This document shows, in pieces, positions 1-6,952 of a DNA stretch of 56,357 nt. Each line of letters starts with the position of its first letter. The stretch's first letter is position 1. The notes under the pieces were generated by a model. That model ran no database searches, was not told the origin of the DNA, and saw only the letters and a program-made list of their open reading frames with translations. The position numbers and the translations under genes were made by a program. This stretch comes from a virus. The stretch covers positions 1-56,357 of IMG/VR virus record IMGVR_UViG_3300035005_000004; one strand, written 5' to 3'.

Positions 1-117
1 GAGCAGCCCGAGCAGCCCGAGCAGCGCGAGCAGTCCGAGCAGCCCGAGCAGCCCGAGCAGTCCGAGCAGTCCGAGCAGCCCGAGCAGCGCGAGCAGTCCG
101 AGCAGTCCGAGCAGTTG
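1..117. repeat. 9-bp tandem repeat (GAGCAGNNC)
   Basis: Thirteen head-to-tail copies of a 9-base unit start at the first base of the window. The unit is GAGCAG followed by CCC, CGC or TCC; the last copy degenerates. Read on the minus strand it encodes Cys-Ser-X triplets with X = Gly, Asp or Arg, so it is the 3' part of the Cys-rich gene entered separately. The window edge inside the array suggests an assembly or linearisation break, so the true copy number is unknown. Confidence 0.95.
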
Positions 118-230
118 GTGCAATTGTCACAGTTCTTGAGGCTGTCGAGCGCCTTCTGCGCTTCTTCCTCGCTGCCCCAGTATTCAACGGAACAGCGGTT
201 GCCTCGTGCATCGGTAAGCCAAGTGGTCAT
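1..230 (-). CDS. Cys-rich triplet-repeat protein, cut by the window edge
   Basis: Starts with ATG at 230, preceded by GAGG about nine bases upstream. The first ~33 residues form a normal globular-looking head (start MTTWLTDARGNRCSVEYWG, then an acidic helix). From there a cysteine falls at every third residue (CDNC, TNC, SDC, SRC, SGC) to the window edge, at least 14 cysteines. Such strict C-x-x periodicity suggests a narrow solenoid or a metal- or disulfide-rich rod; I know of no assigned function. It is the last visible gene of the leftward accessory operon. If the molecule is circular, the frame would end within two codons (TCC TAG) using the last bases of the window. Confidence 0.75.
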   Translation of the reverse strand, partial: MTTWLTDARGNRCSVEYWGSEEEAQKALDSLKNCDNCTNCSDCSDCSRCSGCSDCSDCSGCSGCSDCSRCSGCSGC

Positions 231-254
231 GGTGGTGTCCTCGTTGTCAGACGG

Positions 255-368
255 TCAGGGAAGTCGCAGGTCGAGTTGCCCCGCCAGCAGGATCGCGGCG
301 CAAAGCAGCGCGCAGGTCCAACGTGGATGAAGGGCTAGGTGGTTCGTGATGTGGTCGAGGGAGGACAT
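255..368 (-). CDS. Small putative membrane peptide, 37 aa
   Basis: Short frame with ATG at 368 and TGA at 255-257, preceded by a clear AGGAG eight bases upstream that lies right behind the stop of the gene before it. Residues 17-30 (WTCALLCAAILLAG) are hydrophobic enough for one short membrane helix; the N-terminal half is polar. It sits in the leftward operon between a 144-aa hypothetical and the Cys-rich repeat gene. Function unknown. The ribosome site and tight spacing are the main reasons to accept it. Confidence 0.6.
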   Translation of the reverse strand: MSSLDHITNHLALHPRWTCALLCAAILLAGQLDLRLP

Positions 369-377
369 CAGGCGCTC

Positions 378-809
378 CTAGTCCGTGTAGGCGATGTATT
401 GGAAATGCCCGCCCCCGAAGGTGTCGAACCGGCCACCGAAGGTGCCTTTGACACGCGCATCGACCTCGGCGCGCGAGGTTCCCTCTGGGTAGACCCCGAT
501 GCACTTCTGTGAAGAGTTGGAGTGGCTTTGAACGATCCAGTCGATCTTGGTCGGATCGAGGACACGCTTACGGGTCTCGCCCCAGAAGCCTCCGTTTATG
601 GCGAGGTGATAGGTGTGCACCTCCTCGACCACTAGAGGATCGTCTTTTTCCTGCCAGTCGCAGGCCGCGCAGAAATTGCGAGGCGACGTGCAGGCCGAGC
701 ATGGCGGGTTGATGTGGCAGCTGCAGTTTTCTGCCGGGTGCGTGGCGATGGTGCCGGTACAACCGCTTCGGTTGCAGATCTCGCCCTCAGTATAGCCAAG
801 CGCTTCCAT
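378..809 (-). CDS. Hypothetical Cys-rich protein, 143 aa
   Basis: The ATG at 809 overlaps the TGA of the preceding gene (TGATG); a GTG one codon upstream is less likely. The N-terminal half (about residues 10-55) holds eight cysteines in CxxC-like spacings and may bind a metal; the C-terminal half is Gly/Phe rich and ends FQYIAYTD. Middle member of a chain of overlapping leftward genes. No family recognised. Confidence 0.75.
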   Translation of the reverse strand: MEALGYTEGEICNRSGCTGTIATHPAENCSCHINPPCSACTSPRNFCAACDWQEKDDPLVVEEVHTYHLAINGGFWGETRKRVLDPTKIDWIVQSHSNSSQKCIGVYPEGTSRAEVDARVKGTFGGRFDTFGGGHFQYIAYTD

Positions 810-1162
810 CACGCCGCCTCCTCGACAGGAGCAGGCTCGACGGCCGGTTCGGGCGCGGGGTCGACGCGCATTGTATGGCCGACCCAGACCGTTGAGAACG
901 AGCCGTCGTCCAGATTGACCCAGAGGTGATCATTGGAAATCGACAGGACGCGACCGGTCCACGAATCCGCGCCATCGTGCGTTGACCAAGTGACTTGATC
1001 GTCGACCTCGAAAGCTGGCCGGACCATGGTGAGGTCGACCTTTTTCACGAAAATCTCGTGATACGGCGAGACGGTAATTTTGATCGTGCCGCCGTCGAGA
1101 ACGTAGTTGGAGGCGACGACGCCTTCGATCGACACGCGATCACCTTTGCGGAACTTGGTCAT
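809..1162 (-). CDS. Hypothetical protein with SH3-like repeats, 117 aa
   Basis: The open frame extends upstream to 1444, but ATG at 1162 is chosen because it carries a GAGGG ribosome site and overlaps the previous stop as ATGA. The protein starts MTKFRKGDRVSIEGVVASN. Two stretches look like small SH3-type barrels (KGDRVSIEG and DDQVTWSTHDG...WTGRVLSI), followed by a Pro/Glu/Ala-rich tail. Such proteins are common small accessory genes of rhizobial phages; function unknown. Confidence 0.75.
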   Translation of the reverse strand: MTKFRKGDRVSIEGVVASNYVLDGGTIKITVSPYHEIFVKKVDLTMVRPAFEVDDQVTWSTHDGADSWTGRVLSISNDHLWVNLDDGSFSTVWVGHTMRVDPAPEPAVEPAPVEEAA

Positions 1163-1473
1163 AAAAGTACCCTCGCTCTTGGCCGGCGGCGTTCGCCGAA
1201 ATTGCGGATGAAGTCGCTGATGCGCTGGGTGTCCCAACCCTTGGCCAAAGCCTGGAATGTGAGATCGGTGACGAATTTCCAGTCCCGGCAGCCGTGCTGC
1301 ATCAGTTCGAAATGGCCGGGTTGGCCGCGCGGAATGTCGAGGCGACGAACGCCGGTTTCTGGCTGTTCGCTGCGGCCGATCATCGAAACCGGGCACCACA
1401 GAGCGTGCGTCAAGCAGATGTTGCCGCGTGTCTCCTGTCCGCACGGGACCGACTTGGGCGCGTCGTCATCCAT
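1159..1473 (-). CDS. Hypothetical protein, 104 aa
   Basis: The ATG at 1473 overlaps the upstream TGA (TGATG) and the stop overlaps the next start (ATGA), so translation is probably coupled in both directions. Starts MDDDAPKSVPCGQETRG. It contains four cysteines, an early CLTHALWC motif and a basic C-terminus. No family recognised. Confidence 0.65.
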   Translation of the reverse strand: MDDDAPKSVPCGQETRGNICLTHALWCPVSMIGRSEQPETGVRRLDIPRGQPGHFELMQHGCRDWKFVTDLTFQALAKGWDTQRISDFIRNFGERRRPRARVLL

Positions 1474-1922
1474 CACGCCGCCCTCCGGTTCCCAATCGCC
1501 ATCGCCGCATCGAGATCAGCCTCGGCATCCGCGAGGGCGCGCTCCGCATTGGCGAGGTCGTACGCATTGATGACGATGCGATGGCGTTCGACCTCGACCA
1601 TCACGACGGCCTTGTCGCGATTGCGGCGGGCGGTACGAGCCGGCTCCGGCAGGGCCATGACCTCGGCCACATAGGCGGCGTCGGCGGCTTCATTGGCGCG
1701 GTGCTGGAGTACGGCGGCTTCGATTTCAGCAAGGGCTTCGGCTTCCGTGGCCGAGAAGCCCTGATAGTCGAAGGCGCTCCATTCGATCTCGCCGAAGCAA
1801 AGACGCATCCAGCCGACACGCTCGCCGGTATCTTCGTCGATCACCCGCTTCACAGCTGCACGCTGGAAGGTGGCTGAGTTGATCGCGGTGGACGGATCAG
1901 GCTTGGTTTGGGAGAGGCGCAT
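1473..1922 (-). CDS. Hypothetical coiled-coil protein, 149 aa
   Basis: ATG at 1922, three bases after the stop of the upstream gene. Residues 30-55 form a compact beta-rich part (GERVGWMRLCFGEIEWSAF). From about residue 58 to the end the protein is Ala/Glu-rich and predicted helical or coiled coil, ending AMAIGNRRAA. Part of the leftward accessory operon. Function unknown. Confidence 0.75.
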   Translation of the reverse strand: MRLSQTKPDPSTAINSATFQRAAVKRVIDEDTGERVGWMRLCFGEIEWSAFDYQGFSATEAEALAEIEAAVLQHRANEAADAAYVAEVMALPEPARTARRNRDKAVVMVEVERHRIVINAYDLANAERALADAEADLDAAMAIGNRRAA

Positions 1923-1925
1923 GGC

Positions 1926-2153
1926 TCAGGCCTCCGCCTTGGCGAGGGCAACGCGAGCGATTTCGTAGATGTCTCCGATGACGGTCTGAACAGGCTCCGA
2001 GGAGAGCTCGATCCGATTGACTGCGACGTGGAAAACGTCCGGCATCAGGATTTGCTCAAGGGCCGCCTTCAAATCGGCAATAACCACGTCGCGCTGGTCG
2101 ACGTACTTCGCGACAACGGTCTTCACGGTCGCGGTTTGCAATGCGGTGTTCAT
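1926..2153 (-). CDS. Hypothetical protein, 75 aa, first gene of the leftward operon
   Basis: The ATG at 2153 is preferred because AGGA lies a few bases upstream; an in-frame ATG at 2165 would add four residues. Starts MNTALQTATVKTVVAKYVD and is largely helical with an acidic C-terminal half. As first gene after the control region it is probably transcribed from a leftward promoter overlapping the ATGCAT operators at 2226-2274 (CTTGCG, about 17 bases, TGCATA on the minus strand). Function unknown. Confidence 0.65.
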   Translation of the reverse strand: MNTALQTATVKTVVAKYVDQRDVVIADLKAALEQILMPDVFHVAVNRIELSSEPVQTVIGDIYEIARVALAKAEA

Positions 2154-2225
2154 CGTCGTCCTCATCGTTTCCGGCAGATCGGCGCCCCGTTGGGTGCTTC
2201 TTCGCGCTGGGTTGATGAGGCGACT

Positions 2226-2274
2226 ATGCATCGAATGCATATCAAAGCGCAAGAGGAAAATGCATATGATGCAT
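2226..2274. promoter_or_regulatory. Paired ATGCAT operators over the leftward promoter
   Basis: Two near-identical elements, each ATGCAT-N3-ATGCAT, lie at 2226-2240 (spacer CGA) and 2260-2274 (spacer ATG). The same element recurs at 4489-4509 before the Cro-like gene, which suggests binding of the same repressor(s). On the minus strand CTTGCG, about 17 bases and TGCATA overlap the first element and could be the leftward promoter. The site is seen directly; the regulator is inferred. The stretch 2154-2614 holds no confident gene apart from this site and the hairpin at 2315-2341. Confidence 0.65.
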
Positions 2275-2314
2275 AAATTTCTTGCGAAGCATTTTTGGAG
2301 CGCATAAAAGAAAA

Positions 2315-2341
2315 GCCTCGGCGGGATGATCCGACCGAGGC
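2315..2341 (-). terminator. Rho-independent terminator (leftward)
   Basis: GCCTCGG and CCGAGGC form a 7-bp stem, with an inner GGAT/ATCC pairing. On the minus strand the hairpin is followed directly by TTTTCTTTT. It would stop leftward transcription from the ribbon-helix-helix gene region before it enters the operator region. Confidence 0.65.
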
Positions 2342-2614
2342 GCGACGCCCAAAAAGGCAAGGAATAAGTCACCGCTTATGTATCAGGTCGATACTAAACG
2401 AGCAATCGAAAAAGCGGCGTCGCGACGCAGAAAATCGCAATATCTTGGGTCTGCTCGGAGGTTCCCGCCAAGAGTTTGTGATTGGAGCGGCAAAGCGACG
2501 GTCTTTTCGGGCGATTGCCCCGCCGCGCCGATCATCCGGTGCATCAATCCCCATGCGGTGACCGGTTCCCAGGCTGAACCGGATAGTCACGGCGGGTCTT
2601 TCCTCGAAAGAGGT

Positions 2615-2797
2615 TCAACCGCTCGAAAGCTGATGCGAGCTGAGAGGTAACTGGAGCAAACAAACCCGGCAGACTGCTTCGGCAACCATACCGTGCAAAT
2701 TGCCACTTTCGAAAGAAGGGTCTACGCCAGGCTGAGCCGCTCGATCTTCGGCGGTTTTTGGCTCAGTAGAGGGGCAGGGACCGGCCATCTTCCTCAT
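2615..2797 (-). CDS. Possible small protein coupled to the RHH gene, 60 aa
   Basis: The ATG at 2797 overlaps the stop of the upstream RHH gene as ATGA, the arrangement used throughout this genome. The product (start MRKMAGPCPSTEPKTAED) shows no recognisable motif and has unremarkable composition, and there is no strong ribosome site. The leftward terminator follows about 270 bases downstream. This could equally be a chance frame. Confidence 0.35.
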   Translation of the reverse strand: MRKMAGPCPSTEPKTAEDRAAQPGVDPSFESGNLHGMVAEAVCRVCLLQLPLSSHQLSSG

Positions 2798-3195
2798 GTA
2801 GAGGTAAACGGCACTCCAGCTATACCGTGATTGAAAGCGTCCTGCCCGGTTCGCGGCCCGCCTTGTGGTGGGGGCAGTAAGCGAAGGGGAAAGCTATGCC
2901 TGATCCACAGGACAGGCTTCACGCGCCGCTTTCTCACCTTCGGCTTCGGTGCGGATAGAGCCTTAATCGCGCCCATCGCATGATCGACGAAGGCGGATCG
3001 GTCGGTTTCGCTCATGGTCTTCAGGATCGGCCGCAAGGCAGCAGCCAGTTTGTCGGCGTCGTCTGGATCGGCCATTGCCCATAACCAATCATTGATTTGA
3101 CGGTTCAGGCTCTTTTTACCACGAATCTGCTCGATAACGTCCCAGAGCTGCGGCGAGACGCGCAGTTTGAATTCGTGGGGCTTCGGCTTAGGCAT
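2794..3195 (-). CDS. Arc-like ribbon-helix-helix DNA-binding protein, 133 aa
   Basis: Starts at the ATG at 3195 (MPKPKPHEFKLRVSPQLWD); an ATG at 3240 would add 15 residues, and neither has a good ribosome site. Residues 7-40 fit a ribbon-helix-helix fold: a basic beta strand (EFKLRVSP) followed by two helices (QLWDVIEQIRG, SLNRQINDWLWAM), as in Arc and Mnt. A helical middle may serve oligomerisation, and the tail is basic and Pro/Gly rich. It lies in the control region transcribed leftward, so a regulator of early or lysogeny genes is the likely role. The family call is by motif; the target is unknown. Confidence 0.7.
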   Translation of the reverse strand: MPKPKPHEFKLRVSPQLWDVIEQIRGKKSLNRQINDWLWAMADPDDADKLAAALRPILKTMSETDRSAFVDHAMGAIKALSAPKPKVRKRRVKPVLWIRHSFPLRLLPPPQGGPRTGQDAFNHGIAGVPFTST

Positions 3196-3331
3196 GCCTC
3201 GACTTATCGCCGAATCCTTAAGCCCTTGAAATGGTCCCATATTCGGCGGAAAATGTGCCTTGTGTGCCGGAATCTGGGACTATTGGAATTCGTTTTGAAG
3301 TAGGTGGGGGCGCTTAGAGGTATCGCCCTAA

Positions 3332-3727
3332 TTGCCGGACGCAACAGAACAGCAGAAGCAAATCCGAGGCATTCTCGTTCGGATGATGCTGGATCTTCAT
3401 TCGCTGGTCACGTCCCAGGGCAGACCGACGGAGGAAATGGTTGTGTCATTTGCTGTTCGGCTGGGCCAGTACGAGGGGAAGGCATTGGATGCCAGCCAAA
3501 TTGCAGCAGTGACGACATTGCCCCGGACATCGGTACTCCGGCATCTGTCGGCAATGCAAGTAAGAGGCAAGGTTGCCCAGACGCGTGTCGGTCGGCGCAT
3601 CGTATATTACTTCAAATCGTCATCAAATGAGACAGATTCCTTCTTCGCAGACGCGGAAAGAGTTCTTCGCACTGCGGTTGGTGAACTGTCCAAAATGGAC
3701 ACTTCGCCCCCTAGACACAAAACCTAA
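3332..3727 (+). CDS. Winged-helix transcriptional regulator, 131 aa
   Basis: The frame opens at a TTG at 3332 with GAGG about eleven bases upstream; an ATG at 3383 is the alternative. Residues 45-95 read as a winged helix: helix LDASQIAAVTTL, recognition helix PRTSVLRHLSAMQVRGKV, then the wing TRVGRRIVYYF. This resembles MarR/ArsR-type regulators. It is a single gene between divergent regions, with a promoter-like region downstream. Probably a phage regulator; effector and targets unknown. Confidence 0.7.
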   Translation: MPDATEQQKQIRGILVRMMLDLHSLVTSQGRPTEEMVVSFAVRLGQYEGKALDASQIAAVTTLPRTSVLRHLSAMQVRGKVAQTRVGRRIVYYFKSSSNETDSFFADAERVLRTAVGELSKMDTSPPRHKT

Positions 3728-3813
3728 CGGTCTGTAGCACTTTCGTTATCTATGAATTTTCGTGATTGCAGGGGGAAAATCCACCATAGAAACAGCGCTG
3801 GGTTTGTCAGCGG

Positions 3814-3845
3814 TTGACATGCTTTAAGGATTTTGTTCCTATTAT
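3814..3845 (+). promoter_or_regulatory. Candidate rightward promoter
   Basis: TTGACA at 3814-3819 is followed by an AT-rich stretch with TATTAT at 3840-3845. The spacer of 20 is longer than ideal; a degenerate -10 nearer 3837 is possible. It lies about 30 bases before the small gene starting at 3876. Confidence 0.4.
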
Positions 3846-3875
3846 GTTCTATTTTTGGTTAAGGAGTGAGGGGAA

Positions 3876-4106
3876 TTGGCCGAGAACGCGCTGCGTCAGA
3901 GGACGCGGAATGAGGGGATAGTCGCAGACCTGAGAAATGCTGCCGGTGCGGGGGCTCCGCTCGATCCAAGGATGATCATCAAGCGCAAGGCCGCAGAGAT
4001 ATCTACCGCGATGGCACTTTTACACGGCGGCCACTGGCGCGTTCGTGTTGATCATCAGGAAGGTCTTGTGATGGTTGCTCGTCGAGGTCGTCGACAAACA
4101 CTTTGA
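3876..4106 (+). CDS. Hypothetical small protein, 76 aa
   Basis: A TTG start at 3876 follows AAGGAG and GGGG runs within 15 bases. The C-terminal half (IIKRKAAEISTAMALLHGG, then WRVRVDHQEGLVMVARR) has the strand-turn-strand look of a small conserved protein; the N-terminal half is basic. The 3' end overlaps the 3' end of the leftward repressor gene by about 100 bases, so the two are convergent. A candidate promoter lies just upstream. Function unknown. Confidence 0.55.
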   Translation: MAENALRQRTRNEGIVADLRNAAGAGAPLDPRMIIKRKAAEISTAMALLHGGHWRVRVDHQEGLVMVARRGRRQTL

Positions 4107-4425
4107 CAGACGAAACGGCGCGGCCGAGATCTTCAGCATCAACACCAAACGCCAGTAGGGCCGATCGGAGTTGGATTTCTGGCGTTCGATCAGCATCACC
4201 AGGCGGCCGCGTTATCAAGTCTGCCGGCGAGCAGCCGAACACCTCTGCGGCAAATTCCAAGTCGTCTTGATTGTACGGGGTATCGCCGTTTTCGAGACGA
4301 CTGATCTTGGACTGTGACCAGCCCAGAGCTTCCATGGCGTCCATCTGATTTGGGAACACGTTCTCCCGCCATGCACGGAAGAAATGCCGGCCTCTATCGC
4401 GCTTTGGTTTGGGTCTGGGTGCCAT
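4003..4425 (-). CDS. XRE-family repressor, CI-like, 140 aa
   Basis: ATG at 4425 with no ribosome site, consistent with a leaderless repressor mRNA. Residues 15-65 contain a helix-turn-helix (MEALGWSQSKISRLENGD, then LEFAAEVFGCSPADLI). The C-terminal 70 residues are acidic and lack the Ser-Lys protease domain of lambda CI, so control would not be by LexA-like self-cleavage. It is divergent from the Cro-like gene at 4520, with ATGCAT operators between: a classic immunity switch. The lysogeny role is inferred from the layout. Confidence 0.75.
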   Translation of the reverse strand: MAPRPKPKRDRGRHFFRAWRENVFPNQMDAMEALGWSQSKISRLENGDTPYNQDDLEFAAEVFGCSPADLITRPPGDADRTPEIQLRSALLAFGVDAEDLGRAVSSVKVFVDDLDEQPSQDLPDDQHERASGRRVKVPSR

Positions 4426-4469
4426 GTTCTAAGGGTACTGCGCCCCGTTTGAATGCTTAATGTCATGGC

Positions 4470-4509
4470 ATGCATAATCATGCTTGACATGCATATGCAT
4501 CCAATGCAT
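4470..4509. promoter_or_regulatory. CI/Cro operator cluster and early rightward promoter
   Basis: ATGCAT occurs at 4470-4475, 4489-4494, 4495-4500 and 4504-4509; the last two are separated by CCA, giving the ATGCAT-N3-ATGCAT element also seen twice at 2226-2274. CTTGAC at 4483-4488 with a 17-base spacer to GCATTT at 4506-4511 gives a rightward promoter whose spacer is filled by the operators. Transcription would start about two bases before the Cro-like ATG at 4520, that is a leaderless message. Confidence 0.65.
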
Positions 4510-4519
4510 TTTGTGCAGC

Positions 4520-4735
4520 ATGAAGCTCTCCGAATATCTCTCAGTGAACAACCTGACCGACGAAGCCTTTGGCGTGTTGGTTGGAATGTCCCAATCCCAG
4601 ATCAGCAGGATCAAGCGTGGGATTTCGAAGCCATCGTGGGAGAGCTTGGCAACTATCGATCATGTCACCAAAGGCTCGGTCACCGCAAATGACTTCGTGC
4701 CGGCAGTCGCCCCTGCTTCGGGAGAAGCAGCATGA
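4520..4735 (+). CDS. Cro/YdaS-like repressor, 71 aa
   Basis: The start at ATG 4520 gives MKLSEYLSVNNLTDEAFG, typical of short Cro-type proteins; the longer open frame upstream only translates the operator repeats. The helix-turn-helix lies at about residues 14-40 (FGVLVGMSQSQISRIKRG). No ribosome site is seen, and the promoter at 4483 predicts a leaderless transcript. First gene of the rightward early operon, divergent from the XRE repressor; the next gene overlaps it as ATGA. Likely represses the lysogeny gene during lytic growth. Confidence 0.75.
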   Translation: MKLSEYLSVNNLTDEAFGVLVGMSQSQISRIKRGISKPSWESLATIDHVTKGSVTANDFVPAVAPASGEAA

Positions 4736-5049
4736 GCGCCGGCGCCCGTATCAAGGAAGCGCGTAGAGGTCTGAGCATTACGCAAAGCGACCTCGCCTTG
4801 GTTCTGAACATCACGCCATCTGCAATATCGCAGTGGGAAGGCGATCTGACACTCCCAGACGTCAACAAGCTCGTGGCGTTGTCCATCATCCTCCGGTGTT
4901 CCGTCGACTGGATATTGAAAGGCGACGAACGCGAAAGCGATCCTGCCAACGAAACGCTCGCTCGCATTCGCCGGCTTGAAGCATGGGCATGGAACGGCAG
5001 GCCTCCGCGTTTTCTGCCGAGCCTTGACGCGTTTCGGAGGCCCGCATGA
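4732..5049 (+). CDS. XRE-family helix-turn-helix protein, 105 aa
   Basis: Overlaps the Cro-like gene by ATGA at 4732. Residues 6-62 form a full XRE domain (RIKEARRGLSITQSDLALVL, SAISQWEGDLTLP, LSIILRCSVDWILKG). The C-terminal 40 residues are basic with aromatic residues. It may act with Cro, or as a CII-like activator of the early operon; the target is not visible in the sequence. Confidence 0.75.
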   Translation: MSAGARIKEARRGLSITQSDLALVLNITPSAISQWEGDLTLPDVNKLVALSIILRCSVDWILKGDERESDPANETLARIRRLEAWAWNGRPPRFLPSLDAFRRPA

Positions 5050-6560
5050 TCCGCCTCCAGTCTCCCGAGGATCATGGTCTCGCGCTCGACGCCATCCAGA
5101 TCGACGGCGGAACGCAGTCGCGCGCAACGCTCAACGAGCACGTCGTCAGCGAGTATGCCGAGGCCATCAAGGCCGGCGCGACGTTCCCGCCAATCGTTGT
5201 TTTCTACGACGGCAAGAAGCACTGGCTGGCCGACGGGTTCCACCGGTTCCATGCCTATCAGAAGCTCGGCCGGGAGAATGTTGCCGCCGATGTTCGCCAG
5301 GGAACGCGCCGCGATGCAATTCTGCATAGCGTCGGCGCCAATGAGATGCATGGTCTGAGGCGGACCCGCGACGACAAGCGCCGGGCGGTCGAAACGCTTC
5401 TGAATGACCCGGAATGGTCGGCGTGGTCGGACAACGACATTCGCCAGAAGTGCCACGTCAGCTTGGCATTCGTGCAGAAGCAGCGACAGGAAGTCACTTA
5501 CCGCGCGGTAAGTGAGAAACCCAGGCCAGCACCGCCTCCTCCAGTGCCAGCCGCTGTTCAGGATCGATTCGAAAAGATCGAAGCGGCAGGCGGAACGCCT
5601 CGTTTCTACAAAAACAAGCACGGCAAAGTCGGCGTCATGAACGTCGCCGGTATCAACGCCGGTCGCAAGAATGCACGAGAGGCCCTCGTAAACGATGAGC
5701 CATCCCCGGAGGCAGGTCCGCAAGCCGAAGCCTTCCAAAGCCAGGGTACAGGTGCCGGGACGCTTGCGGATCGTGAGGGCCGCCACGAAGGGGAGGCAGC
5801 TTCGGTCGACCTCCCCACCATTTCCCCGCGCAACATCTTCGACGAGCTTGTCAGACTCTGGAAAGAAGCCGACGCCGGCGTCCGCCAAGACTTCAAGGCC
5901 TACATCACGGGCAGCGAGGCCGTCGCCAAACTCAATCTCAGGCAAGAGAGCAATCCAGCCCCTGGCACGGGAGGCGACGATGTAGACCGCAGCGCAGAGC
6001 GCGCCAGCAGCGCCGTGGAAGTCGGCGCAACCAATTCGCCCGATGGGGCACAAGCATCCTTGGCAAATGGGCCATGTGAGGCGGTATCCGAAAGGACCGC
6101 AAATCTGGTCGGCCCGGCAACGGGTTCGGCTGAGGCTGGAGTATCGGGGCAACCTGAGGTGATCCCAGCTCTGACCGGGCAGTTCCCCGGCACAAACGTC
6201 AGTGGCCCCGAAAGGGCAGGCGTGACAGCCGGAGAGACGGCACTCACTTCCCAATCGACTGCCCCCGCAGTCGAGGCCGTGGCTGGTAACCCCCAAGCCC
6301 CCCGTGATCCAGCCACGGCCGAAGTTTCCAATCCGCAAGAGCCAAACTCCTCCCCGGTGATCGCGGATAGCCCGGTGCTGACCTTCTCCCCAGCATCGGG
6401 CACCACTTTCGAAAATCCACGCTGCTTGCAGCCATACACCTGTCATCTGTCTCATAGCCGGGATGCCTGCCACGACTGTCTGATGGCTTGGTCGCGGCGT
6501 CCGAAAACCGAGCAAATCCGTCTGTGGGCGGAAGCGAATGAAGCTGCGAGGGCGGCATGA
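5046..6560 (+). CDS. ParB/sulfiredoxin-fold nuclease-domain protein, 504 aa
   Basis: ATGA overlap at 5046. The first ~130 residues are a ParB-N/Srx-type domain: DAIQIDGGTQSRATL, a strand-helix with FPPIVVFYDG, the signature LADGFHRFHAYQKLG, then an HTH-like segment with ANEMHGLRRTRDDKRRAV. The middle 300 residues are low-complexity, Ala/Pro/Glu-rich and probably disordered. The C-terminus (CHLSHSRDACHDCLMAW) holds paired cysteines and histidines that may bind zinc. Phage ParB-like proteins act in DNA binding, nicking or replication control. Its place at the head of the replication operon fits, but no ParA is seen. Confidence 0.7.
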   Translation: MIRLQSPEDHGLALDAIQIDGGTQSRATLNEHVVSEYAEAIKAGATFPPIVVFYDGKKHWLADGFHRFHAYQKLGRENVAADVRQGTRRDAILHSVGANEMHGLRRTRDDKRRAVETLLNDPEWSAWSDNDIRQKCHVSLAFVQKQRQEVTYRAVSEKPRPAPPPPVPAAVQDRFEKIEAAGGTPRFYKNKHGKVGVMNVAGINAGRKNAREALVNDEPSPEAGPQAEAFQSQGTGAGTLADREGRHEGEAASVDLPTISPRNIFDELVRLWKEADAGVRQDFKAYITGSEAVAKLNLRQESNPAPGTGGDDVDRSAERASSAVEVGATNSPDGAQASLANGPCEAVSERTANLVGPATGSAEAGVSGQPEVIPALTGQFPGTNVSGPERAGVTAGETALTSQSTAPAVEAVAGNPQAPRDPATAEVSNPQEPNSSPVIADSPVLTFSPASGTTFENPRCLQPYTCHLSHSRDACHDCLMAWSRRPKTEQIRLWAEANEAARAA

Positions 6561-6952
6561 AACCCAATCACGTCACCGAAGCCATGCGGGCCGAAATGAA
6601 GCGGCTCCGTAATGAGGGCGCCTCCTTCACTGGAATAGGCAAGAAGTTCGGCTTCACGGGCAGCACGGTCCGTTGCGCCATCGATCCGGTCTATGCGGAG
6701 CATCGACGCGAACGCGTCAACTTCAACCGCGACCGCGCCCGCGGCTACATCATTGTGCCGCCGGTGAGGGAAAAGCCCGAGGAGCGCATTCAGGAACGCG
6801 ATCCTATCGCGCTCACCGAGACCTATTCGATCAGGCCCTACGCAATGCGCGTTCCGAACCGGACGGCGCTCGGCACCAATTTCCTGACTGAAAAGGCCGA
6901 GTGTCATTGGGTCTCGCTGCCTCGCTTGAGCATCCAGGGGAGGGCGGCATAG
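6557..6952 (+). CDS. Small HTH protein, 131 aa
   Basis: ATGA overlap at 6557. Residues 5-45 resemble a Hin-type helix-turn-helix (EMKRLRNEGASFTGIGKKF, then TGSTVRCAIDPVY), as in proteins that read a DNA site without an enzyme domain. The remainder is basic in the middle and of unknown fold. Probably an early DNA-binding accessory protein. Confidence 0.65.
   Translation: MKPNHVTEAMRAEMKRLRNEGASFTGIGKKFGFTGSTVRCAIDPVYAEHRRERVNFNRDRARGYIIVPPVREKPEERIQERDPIALTETYSIRPYAMRVPNRTALGTNFLTEKAECHWVSLPRLSIQGRAA

Noticed and set aside
2369-2650. ORFs of 73-90 aa on both strands near 2400-2650
   Set aside because: No ribosome site or motif; the region lies behind the leftward terminator and is more likely spacer.
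2226-4509. CRISPR-like repeats from the ATGCAT copies
   Set aside because: Short palindromes spaced by 0-4 bases in promoters are operators, not CRISPR repeats; no array or cas gene.
4680-6515. 611-aa minus-strand ORF opposite the ParB-like gene
   Set aside because: Shadow of the rightward ParB-like gene in GC-rich sequence; composition Arg/Gly/Cys-rich, no start signal and no motif.
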